Shown piece by piece: positions 16,385 through 25,650 of a stretch of 64,000 nt of DNA (the stretch's first letter is position 1; each line of letters opens with the position of its first letter). The notes under the pieces are model-generated. The model was not told the DNA's origin, made no database searches, and was given only the letters and a program-made list of their open reading frames with translations. Location: the NCBI RefSeq assembly GCF_935825525.1, contig NZ_CAKXZT010000112.1, positions 30,775 to 94,774 of the forward strand. Reading direction: 5' to 3'. Position numbers and translations under genes: made by a program. The stretch is from Mesorhizobium escarrei (GTDB lineage Bacteria > Pseudomonadota > Alphaproteobacteria > Rhizobiales > Rhizobiaceae).

Positions 16385-17371
16385 ATGAAGAAGTTTCTGA
16401 ATTCTGTGGACACGGTGCTGACCGAAAGCCTCGACGGCTTCGTTGCCGCCCATGCCGACGTCCTTGTGCTTGGCGACGAGCATAAATTCGTGCGCCGCAG
16501 GACACTCAAGCCGGGCAAGGTAGCGCTGATTTCCGGGGGCGGCTCTGGTCACGAGCCGCTGCATGGCGGGCTGGTCGGGCATGGCATGCTGGATGCCGCC
16601 TGCCCCGGCCAGGTGTTCACCTCGCCGACGCCGGACCAGATGATGGCGGCCGCGGAGGCGGTCAACACCGGTGCCGGCTGCCTGTTCATCGTCAAGAACT
16701 ACGAGGGCGACGTGATGAATTTCGACATGGCTGCCGAAATGTCGGAGGGCGTGATGCAAGTGGTGACCAATGACGATGTCGCGGTCGAGAACTCCTCCTA
16801 TACTACTGGCCGACGCGGCGTTGCCGGGACGCTGGTGGTCGAGAAGATCCTCGGCGCCGCGGCCGAGCAGGGCATGGCGCTGAAGCCGTTGAAGGCGCTT
16901 GGCGAACGCGTCAATGGCGCGACGCGCTCTATGGGCGTTGCGCTGACCAGTTGCACCGTACCGGCCGCCGGCAAGCCGACCTTCGATATCGGCGACGGCG
17001 AGATGGAATTCGGTGTCGGCATCCATGGCGAACCGGGGCGCCGCCGCGACGCGTTGAAGAGCGCCGACGCCATCGCCGAGGAAATCTGCGCGGCGATATC
17101 AGGCGATCTCGGTGACGGAGCAAAAGGCCCGGCGCTGCTTTTCGTCAACGGTTTCGGCGGCACGCCGCTGATGGAACTCTACCTGATGTACAACAGCGCC
17201 CGGAAAATCTTCGAGAGCAACGGCGTGACGGTCACTCGCTCACTGGTCGGGTCCTACGTGACTTCGCTCGACATGGCCGGCTGCTCGATCACGCTGACCA
17301 TGCTCGACGACGAGACGACCGCATTTTGGGACGCACCGGTTCATACGGCTGCGCTGCGCTGGGGGATGTAG
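16385..17371 (+). CDS. dhaK: Dihydroxyacetone kinase substrate-binding subunit DhaK
   Basis: DhaK binds dihydroxyacetone covalently through a hemiaminal histidine and receives phosphate from DhaL-ADP, making dihydroxyacetone phosphate for glycolysis. The 328-residue product shows the key residues H56 (GGGSGHEPLHGG), D109 (NYEGDVMNFDMA) and H214 (FGVGIHGEPGRR), at almost the same positions as in E. coli. The ribosome-binding site is GGAGA before ATG 16385. It ends the operon; a 194-bp gap follows. Having dhaK last, split from dhaL by four genes, is an unusual order. Confidence 0.95.
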   Translation: MKKFLNSVDTVLTESLDGFVAAHADVLVLGDEHKFVRRRTLKPGKVALISGGGSGHEPLHGGLVGHGMLDAACPGQVFTSPTPDQMMAAAEAVNTGAGCLFIVKNYEGDVMNFDMAAEMSEGVMQVVTNDDVAVENSSYTTGRRGVAGTLVVEKILGAAAEQGMALKPLKALGERVNGATRSMGVALTSCTVPAAGKPTFDIGDGEMEFGVGIHGEPGRRRDALKSADAIAEEICAAISGDLGDGAKGPALLFVNGFGGTPLMELYLMYNSARKIFESNGVTVTRSLVGSYVTSLDMAGCSITLTMLDDETTAFWDAPVHTAALRWGM

Positions 17372-17498
17372 CACGGCCAAAACCGCGCCACGGCTATAGG
17401 AACCGTATTGAGCGAGCAGGCGCTTTCAACGCACCTGGCCGGTTGCGGCGACAAAGCGGCGGTCACGTCCATTTCGACCACGAAGTCGCCAAGACGAA

Positions 17499-17516
17499 TT
17501 TGCACGTGCTTGCAAA
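17499..17516. promoter_or_regulatory. TTTGCA-N5-TTGCAAA dyad before propionyl-CoA synthetase
   Basis: TTTGCACGTGCTTGCAAA lies 50 bp before the prpE start. TTTGCAAA-type repeats are the reported recognition sequence of short-chain fatty-acyl regulators (ScfR/PccR) in alphaproteobacteria that control propionyl-CoA genes. The motif fits the downstream gene, but no regulator gene is in the window. Confidence 0.35.
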
Positions 17517-17565
17517 AACAGCATACGCTATTTCCAAGGACAGAAACATTCTTGGAGGAAGCTGG

Positions 17566-19473
17566 ATGGCGTCACGCTACCACGAGGTCTATGACGGCTG
17601 GAAACGCGATCCGGAAAAATTCTGGGCGGATGCGGCCAAGGCCATCGACTGGTTCTCGCCGTTCGACACGGTCTTCGATCCGAATGCCGGCGTCTATGGG
17701 CGCTGGTTTGGCGGCGCCTCCTGCAACACCTGCTTCAACGCCGTCGACCGCCACGTGGCGGGTGGCCGCGCCGATCAGATCGCGCTGATCCATGACAGCG
17801 CGATTTCCGGCACGTTCAGGAAATTCACCTATGCCGAATTGAAACGCGAGGTGGTCGCACTGACCTCGGTGCTGAAGAACCGCGGCGTCAAAAAAGGCGA
17901 TCGGGTCATCATCTACATGCCGATGGTGCCGGAAGCGACGTTTGCCATGCTCGCCTGCGCCCGGATCGGCGCCGTGCATTCGGTCGTCTTCGGCGGCTTT
18001 GCCTCGCACGAGCTCGCCACGCGCATCGACGACGCCAGGCCGAAGCTGATCATTTCCGCCTCCTGCGGCCTGGAGCCCGGGCGCGTCGTCGCCTACAAGC
18101 CGCTGCTCGACAAGGCGATCGACATGTCGCGGCACAAGCCCGAAGCCTGCCTCATCCTGCAGCGCGATCAGCTGCGCTGCGAGCTAAAGGAGAACCGCGA
18201 CATCGACTATGCCGACACCGTCGCCCGCGAGCGGGCGGCGGGTGCCAATGTCGACTGCGTTCCGGTGCTCGCCACCGATCCGCTCTACATAATTTACACG
18301 TCTGGAACGACCGGCCAGCCCAAGGGCATCGTGCGCGACAATGGCGGCCACATGGTTGCGCTGAAATGGTCGATGGAGAACGAGTTCGGCGTCAAGCCGG
18401 GCGAGGTGTTCTGGGCGGCTTCCGACGTCGGCTGGGTGGTCGGCCATTCCTATATCGTCTACGGCCCGCTGCTGCATGGCTGCACGACCGTCCTGTTCGA
18501 GGGCAAGCCGGTCGGCACGCCCGACGCCGGCACCTACTGGCGGGTGATATCAGAGCATGGCGTGGTCGCACTGTTCACCGCGCCGACCGCCTTCCGCGCC
18601 ATCAAGGGACAGGACCCCAAGGGCGAATTCGTCCCGAAATACGACCTGTCGAAATTCCGCACGCTGTTCCTCGCCGGCGAGCGCGCCGATCCGGAAACCA
18701 TCAGATGGGCGGAGCAGAAATTGAACGTGCCGGTGATCGACCATTGGTGGCAGACCGAGACGGGCTCGCCGATGACGATCAACCCGGCCGGGTTAGGCCT
18801 GCTGCCGGTGAAATACGGCTCGCCCGGGGTGCCGATGCCCGGCTACGACATCCGTGTGCTCGACGATGCCGGCCACGAAGTGCCGCGCGGCACGTTGGGC
18901 AATGTCGTGGTCAAGCTGCCGCTGCCGGCCGGCTGCCTGCCGACGCTGTGGAATGCCGATGACCGGTTTCGCCAAGCCTATCTCGACGAATTCCCCGGCT
19001 TCTACAAGACGGCGGATGCCGGCATGATGGACGAGGACGGCTATTTGTTCGTGATGGCCCGAACCGACGACATCATCAATGTCGCCGGCCACCGGCTGTC
19101 GACCGGCGCCATGGAGGAGGTGCTGGCCGCGCATCCCGACGTTGCCGAGTGCGCTGTCGTCGGCATCGCCGATGCGATGAAGGGCCAGGTGCCGCTCGGC
19201 TTCGTCGTGCTGAATGCCGGTGTCACGCGCGACACCGACGCCATCGAGACCGAGGTCGTCAGCCTGGTGCGCGAGCGGATCGGCCCGGTCGCCGCCCTCA
19301 AGACGGTGGTGACGATCAAGCGCCTGCCCAAGACGCGCTCCGGCAAAATCCTGCGCGGCACCATGCAGAAGATTGCCGACAAGGAAGAATGGACGATGCC
19401 GGCGACCATCGACGACCCGGTCATTCTCGACGAAATCACCGCGGCGCTGAAGGGACGCGGAATCGGGCTTTAG
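17566..19473 (+). CDS. prpE: Propionate-CoA ligase (acetyl-CoA synthetase family)
   Basis: This 635-residue AMP-forming acyl-CoA synthetase activates propionate (or acetate) with ATP and CoA. It has the P-loop YIIYTSGTTGQPKG, the WWQTETG adenylate motif, the hinge ARTDDIINVAGHRLSTGAMEE, and the C-terminal RSGKILRGTM whose lysine is the usual acetylation site. The N-terminus (SRYHEVYDGWKRDPEKFWAD) and INPAGLGLLPVKYGSPGVPMPGY-like core are of the PrpE type rather than Acs. The start at ATG 17566 follows GGAGGA; the open frame upstream is not similar to the family. It is separated from the dha operon by about 190 bp containing a TTTGCA dyad. Confidence 0.92.
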   Translation: MASRYHEVYDGWKRDPEKFWADAAKAIDWFSPFDTVFDPNAGVYGRWFGGASCNTCFNAVDRHVAGGRADQIALIHDSAISGTFRKFTYAELKREVVALTSVLKNRGVKKGDRVIIYMPMVPEATFAMLACARIGAVHSVVFGGFASHELATRIDDARPKLIISASCGLEPGRVVAYKPLLDKAIDMSRHKPEACLILQRDQLRCELKENRDIDYADTVARERAAGANVDCVPVLATDPLYIIYTSGTTGQPKGIVRDNGGHMVALKWSMENEFGVKPGEVFWAASDVGWVVGHSYIVYGPLLHGCTTVLFEGKPVGTPDAGTYWRVISEHGVVALFTAPTAFRAIKGQDPKGEFVPKYDLSKFRTLFLAGERADPETIRWAEQKLNVPVIDHWWQTETGSPMTINPAGLGLLPVKYGSPGVPMPGYDIRVLDDAGHEVPRGTLGNVVVKLPLPAGCLPTLWNADDRFRQAYLDEFPGFYKTADAGMMDEDGYLFVMARTDDIINVAGHRLSTGAMEEVLAAHPDVAECAVVGIADAMKGQVPLGFVVLNAGVTRDTDAIETEVVSLVRERIGPVAALKTVVTIKRLPKTRSGKILRGTMQKIADKEEWTMPATIDDPVILDEITAALKGRGIGL

Positions 19474-19496
19474 TTGCTTTCGAAGCGCGGCAGGCG

Positions 19497-19542
19497 GATT
19501 GCAGTGCAGGACGAATCCACGAATTCATCCTGCACTGCAATC
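19497..19542. terminator. Perfect 15-bp inverted repeat after prpE
   Basis: GATTGCAGTGCAGGA (19497-19511) and TCCTGCACTGCAATC (19528-19542) are exact complements around a 16-nt loop, 24 bp after the prpE stop. It could end prpE transcription, but there is no T-run. The internal TGCAGTGCA/TGCACTGCA word resembles the short promoter motif just downstream (TTGTGCAATGCA, 19548-19559), so an operator role for the next gene is equally possible. Confidence 0.5.
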
Positions 19543-19607
19543 GTCTGTTGTGCAATGCAGCAATAGCCCTTAAACCTTTGCGTGGGGGGCCGTTCCGAAG
19601 GCACGGC

Positions 19608-20690
19608 ATGGCTCAGCAAAAGACCACATTCGGCGGCGTCGACATCCTGCGTTTTCTCGCCGCTGTCCTCGTGATGTTCTACCACTACGGCTTCTGGGTG
19701 TGGGCGTTCCCCGAGGGCGTTTCGGCGCGCGCGACGGGCGGCATCCCGCCGCATCCGGAAATAGGCGGACTGGTCCAATTCGGATGGGTCGGCGTCCAGA
19801 TATTCTTCGTCATCAGCGGCTTCGTCATCGCCTTCAGCGCCGAGCATTCGACACCGCTGCGGTTTTTCGAGGCAAGGGTGAAACGATTGGCGCCGGCCGT
19901 CTGGATCTGCGCGCCAGTCACCGCGATGGTGCTGCTTTTCGTCGATCTCAGTTGGCCGACGGACGCTGTCACCAGGCTCATGCGCACCGCCCTGTTCGTT
20001 CCGTTCAACCCCTGGGCCGACAGCGTCTATTGGACGCTCGGCATCGAGATCGCCTTTTATGCCGTCGTCTGGATCCTGCTGCGGATCGGCCGCTTCGATC
20101 TGATGGAAGCGGTGGCAATCGCGCTCGGCGCGATCAGCACGCTTTTCTGGTGCCTGTACTATCCATTCGACTGGTCGGACCTTGCCGAGGCGCGCTGGCT
20201 CGACCTGCTCCTGGTGCATCACGGATGTTTTTTCGCGACAGGTGTGCTGCTCTGGCTGATGCGTTTCAAGGCAGTGACGCCCGCCCGCCTTGTTTTCTGC
20301 GCCTTGTTCCTGGCCGGCGGCGTGCTGCAGATCATCAGTGCTGTCGACGTCCGCAGCATCAAGGTCGAAGCCGCGATGCCCTACGCGCCGCCGATCGTCC
20401 TGTTTCTCGCTGCCATGGCGCTGATGGCGTGGTCATTACGGCTCGACCTGTCCTGGCGCGGCTGGCGCCGGATCGGGCTGATGACCTACCCTCTCTATCT
20501 GATCCATAATGTGGTCGGCGCGGCTATTCTCGGGGCGTTGACGCGCGCGGGAGTGCCATACCTGCTTTCGGTGGTCATCGTCGGCGCGACCATGATCGCC
20601 GCGAGCTGGCTGATTGCGATCGAGGCCGAACCGCGTATCCGGCTTCTGCTCGACCACACCATCTTCCGCTATCGGCTCAAGGCCGTGTAA
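19608..20690 (+). CDS. Acyltransferase 3 family protein (ExoZ/OafA-like)
   Basis: This 360-residue inner-membrane protein has about ten hydrophobic segments and the acyltransferase-3 signature: GGVDILRFLAAVLVMFYHYG with the conserved R and H, then GWVGVQIFFVISGFVIAFS and FFEARVKRLAPAVW. Family members move acetyl or succinyl groups onto polysaccharides. It lies next to the exopolysaccharide cluster, so O-acetylation of that polymer (ExoZ role) is likely but not proven. ATG 19608 was chosen; the frame extends upstream only through the intergenic palindrome. A hairpin CCGGCG/CGCCGG (20696-20713) follows the stop codon. Confidence 0.85.
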   Translation: MAQQKTTFGGVDILRFLAAVLVMFYHYGFWVWAFPEGVSARATGGIPPHPEIGGLVQFGWVGVQIFFVISGFVIAFSAEHSTPLRFFEARVKRLAPAVWICAPVTAMVLLFVDLSWPTDAVTRLMRTALFVPFNPWADSVYWTLGIEIAFYAVVWILLRIGRFDLMEAVAIALGAISTLFWCLYYPFDWSDLAEARWLDLLLVHHGCFFATGVLLWLMRFKAVTPARLVFCALFLAGGVLQIISAVDVRSIKVEAAMPYAPPIVLFLAAMALMAWSLRLDLSWRGWRRIGLMTYPLYLIHNVVGAAILGALTRAGVPYLLSVVIVGATMIAASWLIAIEAEPRIRLLLDHTIFRYRLKAV

Positions 20691-20695
20691 CCGCG

Positions 20696-20713
20696 CCGGC
20701 GTTGTCACGCCGG
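20696..20713. terminator. Short GC hairpin after the acyltransferase gene
   Basis: CCGGCG and CGCCGG pair across a 6-nt loop, starting 5 bp after the acyltransferase stop. No T-run follows, so this is only a weak terminator candidate between convergent genes. Confidence 0.35.
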
Positions 20714-20837
20714 TTCCTGGCTGCAAACGTCCTACGGTGTCCGGCACAAAGCATGGTGCGCACGCTTTTGCGCGCCCCCTCGCGGCTCGGCGACCTATAC
20801 TAGTCAAGTCAAGCGAGGAAATCGTCCGGCACCCCCA

Positions 20838-20919
20838 AGCGTGTCGCGTTTGACCGGCCTCATGCGACGCGCTTAGGGTTATCGCAAAACCGCTGACACT
20901 TTTGCGCGACATGCACTAA
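20838..20919 (+). repeat. Dispersed repeat, short copy (copy A)
   Basis: The segment has TCGCGTTTGACCGGC, CATGCGACGCGC, TTATCGCAAAACCGCTG and TTTTGCGCGACATG in order. The same four blocks occur in inverted orientation at 50551-50682, where two spacer segments are longer. It is a rhizobial intergenic repeat with an internal GTCGC/GCGAC dyad. Apart from this repeat and the hairpin at 20696-20713, nothing was recognised in the gap 20691-21080. Confidence 0.75.
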
Positions 20920-21080
20920 GGGACATCATTCCCCACCGACCCTACCGGCTCCTGCGCAGGCTGCCGGTTATGGTCTGTTCGAGGGGCATTCGTCTTCGCT
21001 CGCGACGGCCTCGGGCCCGGTATCGGCCTGGCCGCGCAGGACGACGCCGATCTGCTCAGTATCCGTACTACCGACGGGCC

Positions 21081-23462
21081 TCAGCTGTTCACCTTCGTCC
21101 GCGCTTCCGACTTCTCCAGATAGTATGACGAATATCTGTCGAAGAATTTTTCCGAGCCGCCGAGCGATCCATACTTCGCCAGCTTCTTCAAATCGACCTT
21201 GTTGAGGACCACGCCGACGATCTTGTTGGCGATATAGGATTCCGAACTCAATATGGATTGCACCATCGCACGCGGCGTGCGTCCCCACTCGGTCACGAGC
21301 ACGAAGCCGTCGGCAAGCGGAGCAAAGGCCTTGGCATCGACCACGGGGCCGAGCGGCGGCAGATCGACGATGATGTACTCGAAGGTCTCCTTGGCATTGT
21401 CGATGAAACGCCGCATCCCGGCCGACGACAGAAGCTCGCTTGTGTGCGAGAAATGACCGCGCGGCACGGCCGGGACGATCGCCAGCTTGGTCTGCCGGTC
21501 GATCTTGCCGACGGACTGCCAGGTCTGCCCGCTCACTACCGCTTCCATCAGGCCTTGCTCGGCCTCCATGCCAAGGCTGCGGCTGAGGCCGGGGTTACGC
21601 AGGTCGCCGTCCACCAGCAGGGTTTTCGACCCATTGGCGGCGAGCAATCCGGCCAGATTCGCCGCCACGGTCGACTTGCCCTCGCCCGGAAGGACCGAGA
21701 TCACGCCAATGACCCGGCTGCCTTGCCCTTCCATCACCACGTCGAAGGCAATCTTGGCGCTGCGAAGCGTCTCGGAAAACATCGATGCCGGGGCGTCGAT
21801 GCTCACCCGCATGCGCGCGCGTCTTTCAGCCGCCGACGGTGATTGGGCGGTTTTGATATCCGCCTGACCGCCATCGCGCTTATCGTCCTTGGCGACCTTG
21901 CTGCCAATGATCGGCAGGTAGCCGAGGAATTTGAGGCCGACGCGATCGCGAACGTCTTCGCCGGTCCTGAAGAACCGCTCCCTGAATTCATTCAGGCCAC
22001 CAACCCCGGCTCCCATCATCACGCCAAGCACGAGCGAAAGTCCCAGCACCATGGACGTGCGCGGGGTTGCCGCGGACTTTGGCATCGTCGCGTCCGAGAT
22101 GACGCGGATCTTGCCGACTGGGAAGGATTGCTGCTGGGAGGCTTCCTCGTAGCGGCCAAGGAACGTCTGATAGAGCGTCGAGAGCGCCGTTGCCTTCTGC
22201 TCCAGTTCGCGCAGCTTGACCTGCGACTGGTTGTCGATGGAACTCTTGCCAGCCGCTAACGCGACATTTGCGCGGAGCGCCGTCTCGCGCGCGAGAGCGA
22301 CTTCGTATTCGTTGCGGTAGCTTTCGGTCAATTGCTTCAGCTCGCCGAATATCTGCGCCGAAATGTCGGCCTTTTCCTTGGCAAGTGCGACCGCCTGGGG
22401 ATGCTCAGCCCCGAAATTGGCTTCGATATCCTGCTGCCGCTTGGCGACAGTGAGATAGCGGGTCTTGAGCGTTGAAATGATCGAGTTGCTCGGCTGGTCG
22501 GCGGATATGGCGGCGTCCCTGAATGCGTTGTCCGAACCGCTTTCGACGATCGACTTGTATTGCTGGTAGCGGGCGCTGGCGCGGGCGGTATCGGCCTGCG
22601 CCTCAATGAGCTGGCCATTGAGGTCCGACAGTTGCTTGCCACTGATCAACTGGCCGTCATCGACGGCCAGCCCATGTTCGGCCCTGAACTTCTCGACGGC
22701 GAGCGCCGCTGCCTGGGAACTTTCGCGAAGCTCCGTCAGCCGACCTTGCAGCCAGACCGCCGCCCGCTCGGTCGCATCGAAGCTCGCATCGAGCTGATCG
22801 GCGAGATAGGCGTCGGCATAGGCTTTGGTGACCGAGGTCGCAAGTGCGGGGTCCGTCGCCTGGTAGGCGATGGAGATCACATAGCTTCGACCAATGCGCT
22901 CGGCTTGCACCTCGTCCTGCAGTTTGAGGATTGCGTAATCGCGGCGTGACGAGGCAATCATCGCGTCACGCGTGGCCGGATCAAGCTGAGTAACGTCGGC
23001 AGTACCGACGGCGGGATTGGGACGGAAATACCGGACCACGCCGCGCACAAAACCGGCAGCCTTCGACACGGCCGACGTCGGAGGGTTCATGAAAGCGTCG
23101 TTCTGATCGAGCTTCTGCTTGTCGACGACCACCGCTGCCAGTCTCGCCGAGTGGAGTATTTCGATCTGGCTCAGAATGGCGGAGTCGGTCTGCATGCTGA
23201 CCGACGCCGCCGAGACCTCGTCAACGACCTTGTTCAACCCTTCGTCGATCAGCACACGGCTCGTCGCCATGTAGGTGGGAGGCGTGGTCTGCAAATAGAG
23301 CACACCCAGAAAAAGACCGATGGCAGCGCATGCCGCAACCACCTTTGCCTGCCTTGCTGCCATGCCGAGCAGGCGCTCGACATCAATGAAATCGTCGGCG
23401 CTGACTGGGTCCGAACTCGGCAATGGTTTCCTCTTGTCGAGAGGAAAATTGGCATAATTCAT
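21081..23462 (-). CDS. exoP: Exopolysaccharide polymerization/export tyrosine autokinase ExoP
   Basis: This 793-residue inner-membrane chain-length regulator has an N-terminal Wzz domain between membrane segments near residues 37-57 and 440-460, and long periplasmic coiled coils. The cytoplasmic BY-kinase domain has Walker A SVLPGEGKST (about 590-598), Walker A' LLVDGDLRNP and Walker B VDLPPLGPVVDA. The C-terminal Tyr cluster (FFDRYSSYYLE) is the expected autophosphorylation site. ExoP controls succinoglycan chain length in S. meliloti. It is the last gene of the exoLAMONP order; a 267-bp gap separates it from exoN and may hold its own promoter, although no clear motif was seen there. Confidence 0.93.
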   Translation of the reverse strand: MNYANFPLDKRKPLPSSDPVSADDFIDVERLLGMAARQAKVVAACAAIGLFLGVLYLQTTPPTYMATSRVLIDEGLNKVVDEVSAASVSMQTDSAILSQIEILHSARLAAVVVDKQKLDQNDAFMNPPTSAVSKAAGFVRGVVRYFRPNPAVGTADVTQLDPATRDAMIASSRRDYAILKLQDEVQAERIGRSYVISIAYQATDPALATSVTKAYADAYLADQLDASFDATERAAVWLQGRLTELRESSQAAALAVEKFRAEHGLAVDDGQLISGKQLSDLNGQLIEAQADTARASARYQQYKSIVESGSDNAFRDAAISADQPSNSIISTLKTRYLTVAKRQQDIEANFGAEHPQAVALAKEKADISAQIFGELKQLTESYRNEYEVALARETALRANVALAAGKSSIDNQSQVKLRELEQKATALSTLYQTFLGRYEEASQQQSFPVGKIRVISDATMPKSAATPRTSMVLGLSLVLGVMMGAGVGGLNEFRERFFRTGEDVRDRVGLKFLGYLPIIGSKVAKDDKRDGGQADIKTAQSPSAAERRARMRVSIDAPASMFSETLRSAKIAFDVVMEGQGSRVIGVISVLPGEGKSTVAANLAGLLAANGSKTLLVDGDLRNPGLSRSLGMEAEQGLMEAVVSGQTWQSVGKIDRQTKLAIVPAVPRGHFSHTSELLSSAGMRRFIDNAKETFEYIIVDLPPLGPVVDAKAFAPLADGFVLVTEWGRTPRAMVQSILSSESYIANKIVGVVLNKVDLKKLAKYGSLGGSEKFFDRYSSYYLEKSEARTKVNS

Positions 23463-23729
23463 CTTCGGTCCAATTCAAGTTTGCATCTAGTGCGGCGGTC
23501 TCTCAAGTCGAACGCGCCGCCGCTCTATCTTTGTTTGAGCCTCGGATTTTCCCAAACCCTGTTTCCACTCGGGTCCGCTGCTCTCCTTTGCAGGCGCTTA
23601 GAGCAGATCGGGAGCATCAGCATATGCCCAACGCAAGCTTCATGCCAGCCACCGCGGGACCTGGGCAGCAAACACATCGGCATGTCTTCCGTCATCATTC
23701 ATATCCCCAATGCTCCCAAATAATGGGGT

Positions 23730-24626
23730 TTATGCGGCTTCCACCCGGCGCTCATGCGACCGGACGAACTCCTCAAGCATTTCGAAGATCGGTCCTTTCA
23801 TGTCGTCGCGCGCCAGCGCGAAGGCGACATTGGCCTGGATAAACCCTTCTTTCGAGCCACAATCGAACATCCGGCCGTTGAAGGGCTGGGCGAAGAAAGC
23901 CTGGCTTTGCGCAAGGCGAACCATGGCGTCGGTCAGTTGGATCTCATTGCCGGCGCCGCGCTGCTGATTGCCGAGCAGCCCGAATATCTCGGGCTGCAGG
24001 ATATAGCGGCCGTTGATGTAGTAGTTCGACGGCGCATTCGCCGGAGCCGGCTTTTCGACCATGGCGGTGACCTCGAAGCCCGAGCCGACATCGGCGCCGC
24101 AGCCGACGATGCCGTATTTGCTGGTCTCGGTCGGGTCGCAGCGCTCGACGGCGATGACGTTTCCGCCGGTCTGCGCATAGAGGTCGGCAATTTCAGCGAG
24201 ACATCCGCGGCCGCCGAAGGACACCATGTCCGGTAACAGCAACGCGAAGGGCTCATCGCCGATGACTTCCCGGGCGCACCATACCGCATGGCCGAGACCT
24301 TGCGGCGACTGCTGCCGGATGAAGCTCGTCGCACCAGCCACCGGAAGCAGGCTTTCGAGCGCCTGAAGCTGCGCCGTCTTGCCGGTCTGCTCCAAAGTTC
24401 CGATCAATTCTGGATGCAGGTCGAAATAATCCTCGATGACCGCCTTGTTGCGGCCCGTCACGAAGACAATGTGCTCGATGCCGGCTTCGAACGCCTCGTC
24501 CACCGCATATTGCACGACAGGCCTGTCGACGACCGGCAGCATTTCCTTCGGCATCGACTTGGTCGCCGGCAGGAATCGCGTTCCAAGCCCCGCTACCGGT
24601 ATGACTGCCTTCCTGACTTTCTTCAT
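23730..24626 (-). CDS. exoN: UTP-glucose-1-phosphate uridylyltransferase (ExoN/GalU)
   Basis: The enzyme makes UDP-glucose from UTP and glucose-1-phosphate, the sugar donor for the polymer and the substrate of the dehydrogenase at 34851. The 298-residue product has the nucleotide-binding [24 protein letters not shown] signature at the N-terminus, split here as AGLGTRFLP and KSMPKEMLP, plus VEKP and the NEIQLTDA motif. It follows exoO by 55 bp in the same direction, the place of exoN in S. meliloti. It is full length for GalU. Confidence 0.93.
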   Translation of the reverse strand: MKKVRKAVIPVAGLGTRFLPATKSMPKEMLPVVDRPVVQYAVDEAFEAGIEHIVFVTGRNKAVIEDYFDLHPELIGTLEQTGKTAQLQALESLLPVAGATSFIRQQSPQGLGHAVWCAREVIGDEPFALLLPDMVSFGGRGCLAEIADLYAQTGGNVIAVERCDPTETSKYGIVGCGADVGSGFEVTAMVEKPAPANAPSNYYINGRYILQPEIFGLLGNQQRGAGNEIQLTDAMVRLAQSQAFFAQPFNGRMFDCGSKEGFIQANVAFALARDDMKGPIFEMLEEFVRSHERRVEAA

Positions 24627-24681
24627 TGCATATTCCTTCTGAGGAGATCGATTTCAACGTGTTGCAGGCCGCGAAAATATT

Positions 24682-25650
24682 TCAGCTGCCTGCACCCTTT
24701 ACCTCCCCCGCACCCACGGCAAATTGCGCCGCCACCCTTCGCAGCCGAACGGCGATCGGCATGCCCATGTGCCAAACCGCCGCCGGATCGCTGAGCGCCG
24801 TCCACACCGCCTTGAGTGGGGATCGCGCCTTGATGTGCTGGACCAGAGAAAGGAACGACGCCGCCTTGCGCAGGCTGCGTGTGCGCCTTGCGAAGGCGGC
24901 CTCGGCCTTCGCGTCCATCGAATGGGTTCTGGCGAAAACGAGGTCGGCCTTATGCATCGCCTCGACGTGATGAAGCTCAAGCACGCGGGAAATGGAGCCG
25001 GTCCGGATATGGTAGACATAGCCGGTCGTCGGTTCGACCACGCATTTGCCGCCCTTGGCCAGAGCACTGGCCAGCAGGATGTAATCCTCGCCGATGATCA
25101 GGCTTTCGTCATAGCGAAGCCCGTTTTCGTTCAGAAACCGGCGCTGGAAGATCGGTTTGAGATAGCCGAGATTGAACCTGGATTCGAAGACCACATTGCC
25201 GGCAATATAGTCCGCCAGCGAGATTTCACTCAAGCCCTCGAGATAGTCGGCCGGGAACATCGTCTCTTCGGCAACACCGTCCTCGCGAACGACCTGGAGA
25301 TTGTCGACCGCGATCGCGGCGCCCGCTTTCTCGGCGCGGTCAATCATGGTGCAGATCCGTCCGGGATAGACCGCGTCGTCGGAATCGAGGACCGCGATCC
25401 ACCGGCCTCGGGCAAGCTCAAGGCCGGCATTCCTGGCGCCGCCTGGACCGCGGTTTTGCTCAAGTGCGACGACGCGTACGATGTCTTCGGGGTAGGATCG
25501 CGCCAGATCGAGCGTCCGGTCGCGCGACTGGTCGTCGACGACGATCACCTCCACGCTGACATCGCGCTGGGCGATGGCGCTGGCGATCGCCCGCTCGATG
25601 GTCAGCTCTGCATTGTAGGCGGCAATGACAAAGGTGACGTCAGGCTGCAC
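24682..25650 (-). CDS. exoO: Glycosyltransferase family 2 ExoO
   Basis: The GT2 transferase (322 residues from GTG 25650) adds a glucose to the lipid-linked succinoglycan repeat in the S. meliloti scheme. It has the GT-A fold motifs VTFVIAAYNAE, VIVVDDQSRDRT, the DxD-like LDSDDAV and the acceptor-region IGEDYIL. The GTG start lies behind AGGAAGGGGG and overlaps exoM by 11 bp; a longer frame up to 25710 would overlap exoM by 71 bp and adds a poorly conserved Cys/Arg stretch. Assignment as exoO rests on motifs plus gene order between exoM and exoN. Confidence 0.85.
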   Translation of the reverse strand: MQPDVTFVIAAYNAELTIERAIASAIAQRDVSVEVIVVDDQSRDRTLDLARSYPEDIVRVVALEQNRGPGGARNAGLELARGRWIAVLDSDDAVYPGRICTMIDRAEKAGAAIAVDNLQVVREDGVAEETMFPADYLEGLSEISLADYIAGNVVFESRFNLGYLKPIFQRRFLNENGLRYDESLIIGEDYILLASALAKGGKCVVEPTTGYVYHIRTGSISRVLELHHVEAMHKADLVFARTHSMDAKAEAAFARRTRSLRKAASFLSLVQHIKARSPLKAVWTALSDPAAVWHMGMPIAVRLRRVAAQFAVGAGEVKGAGS

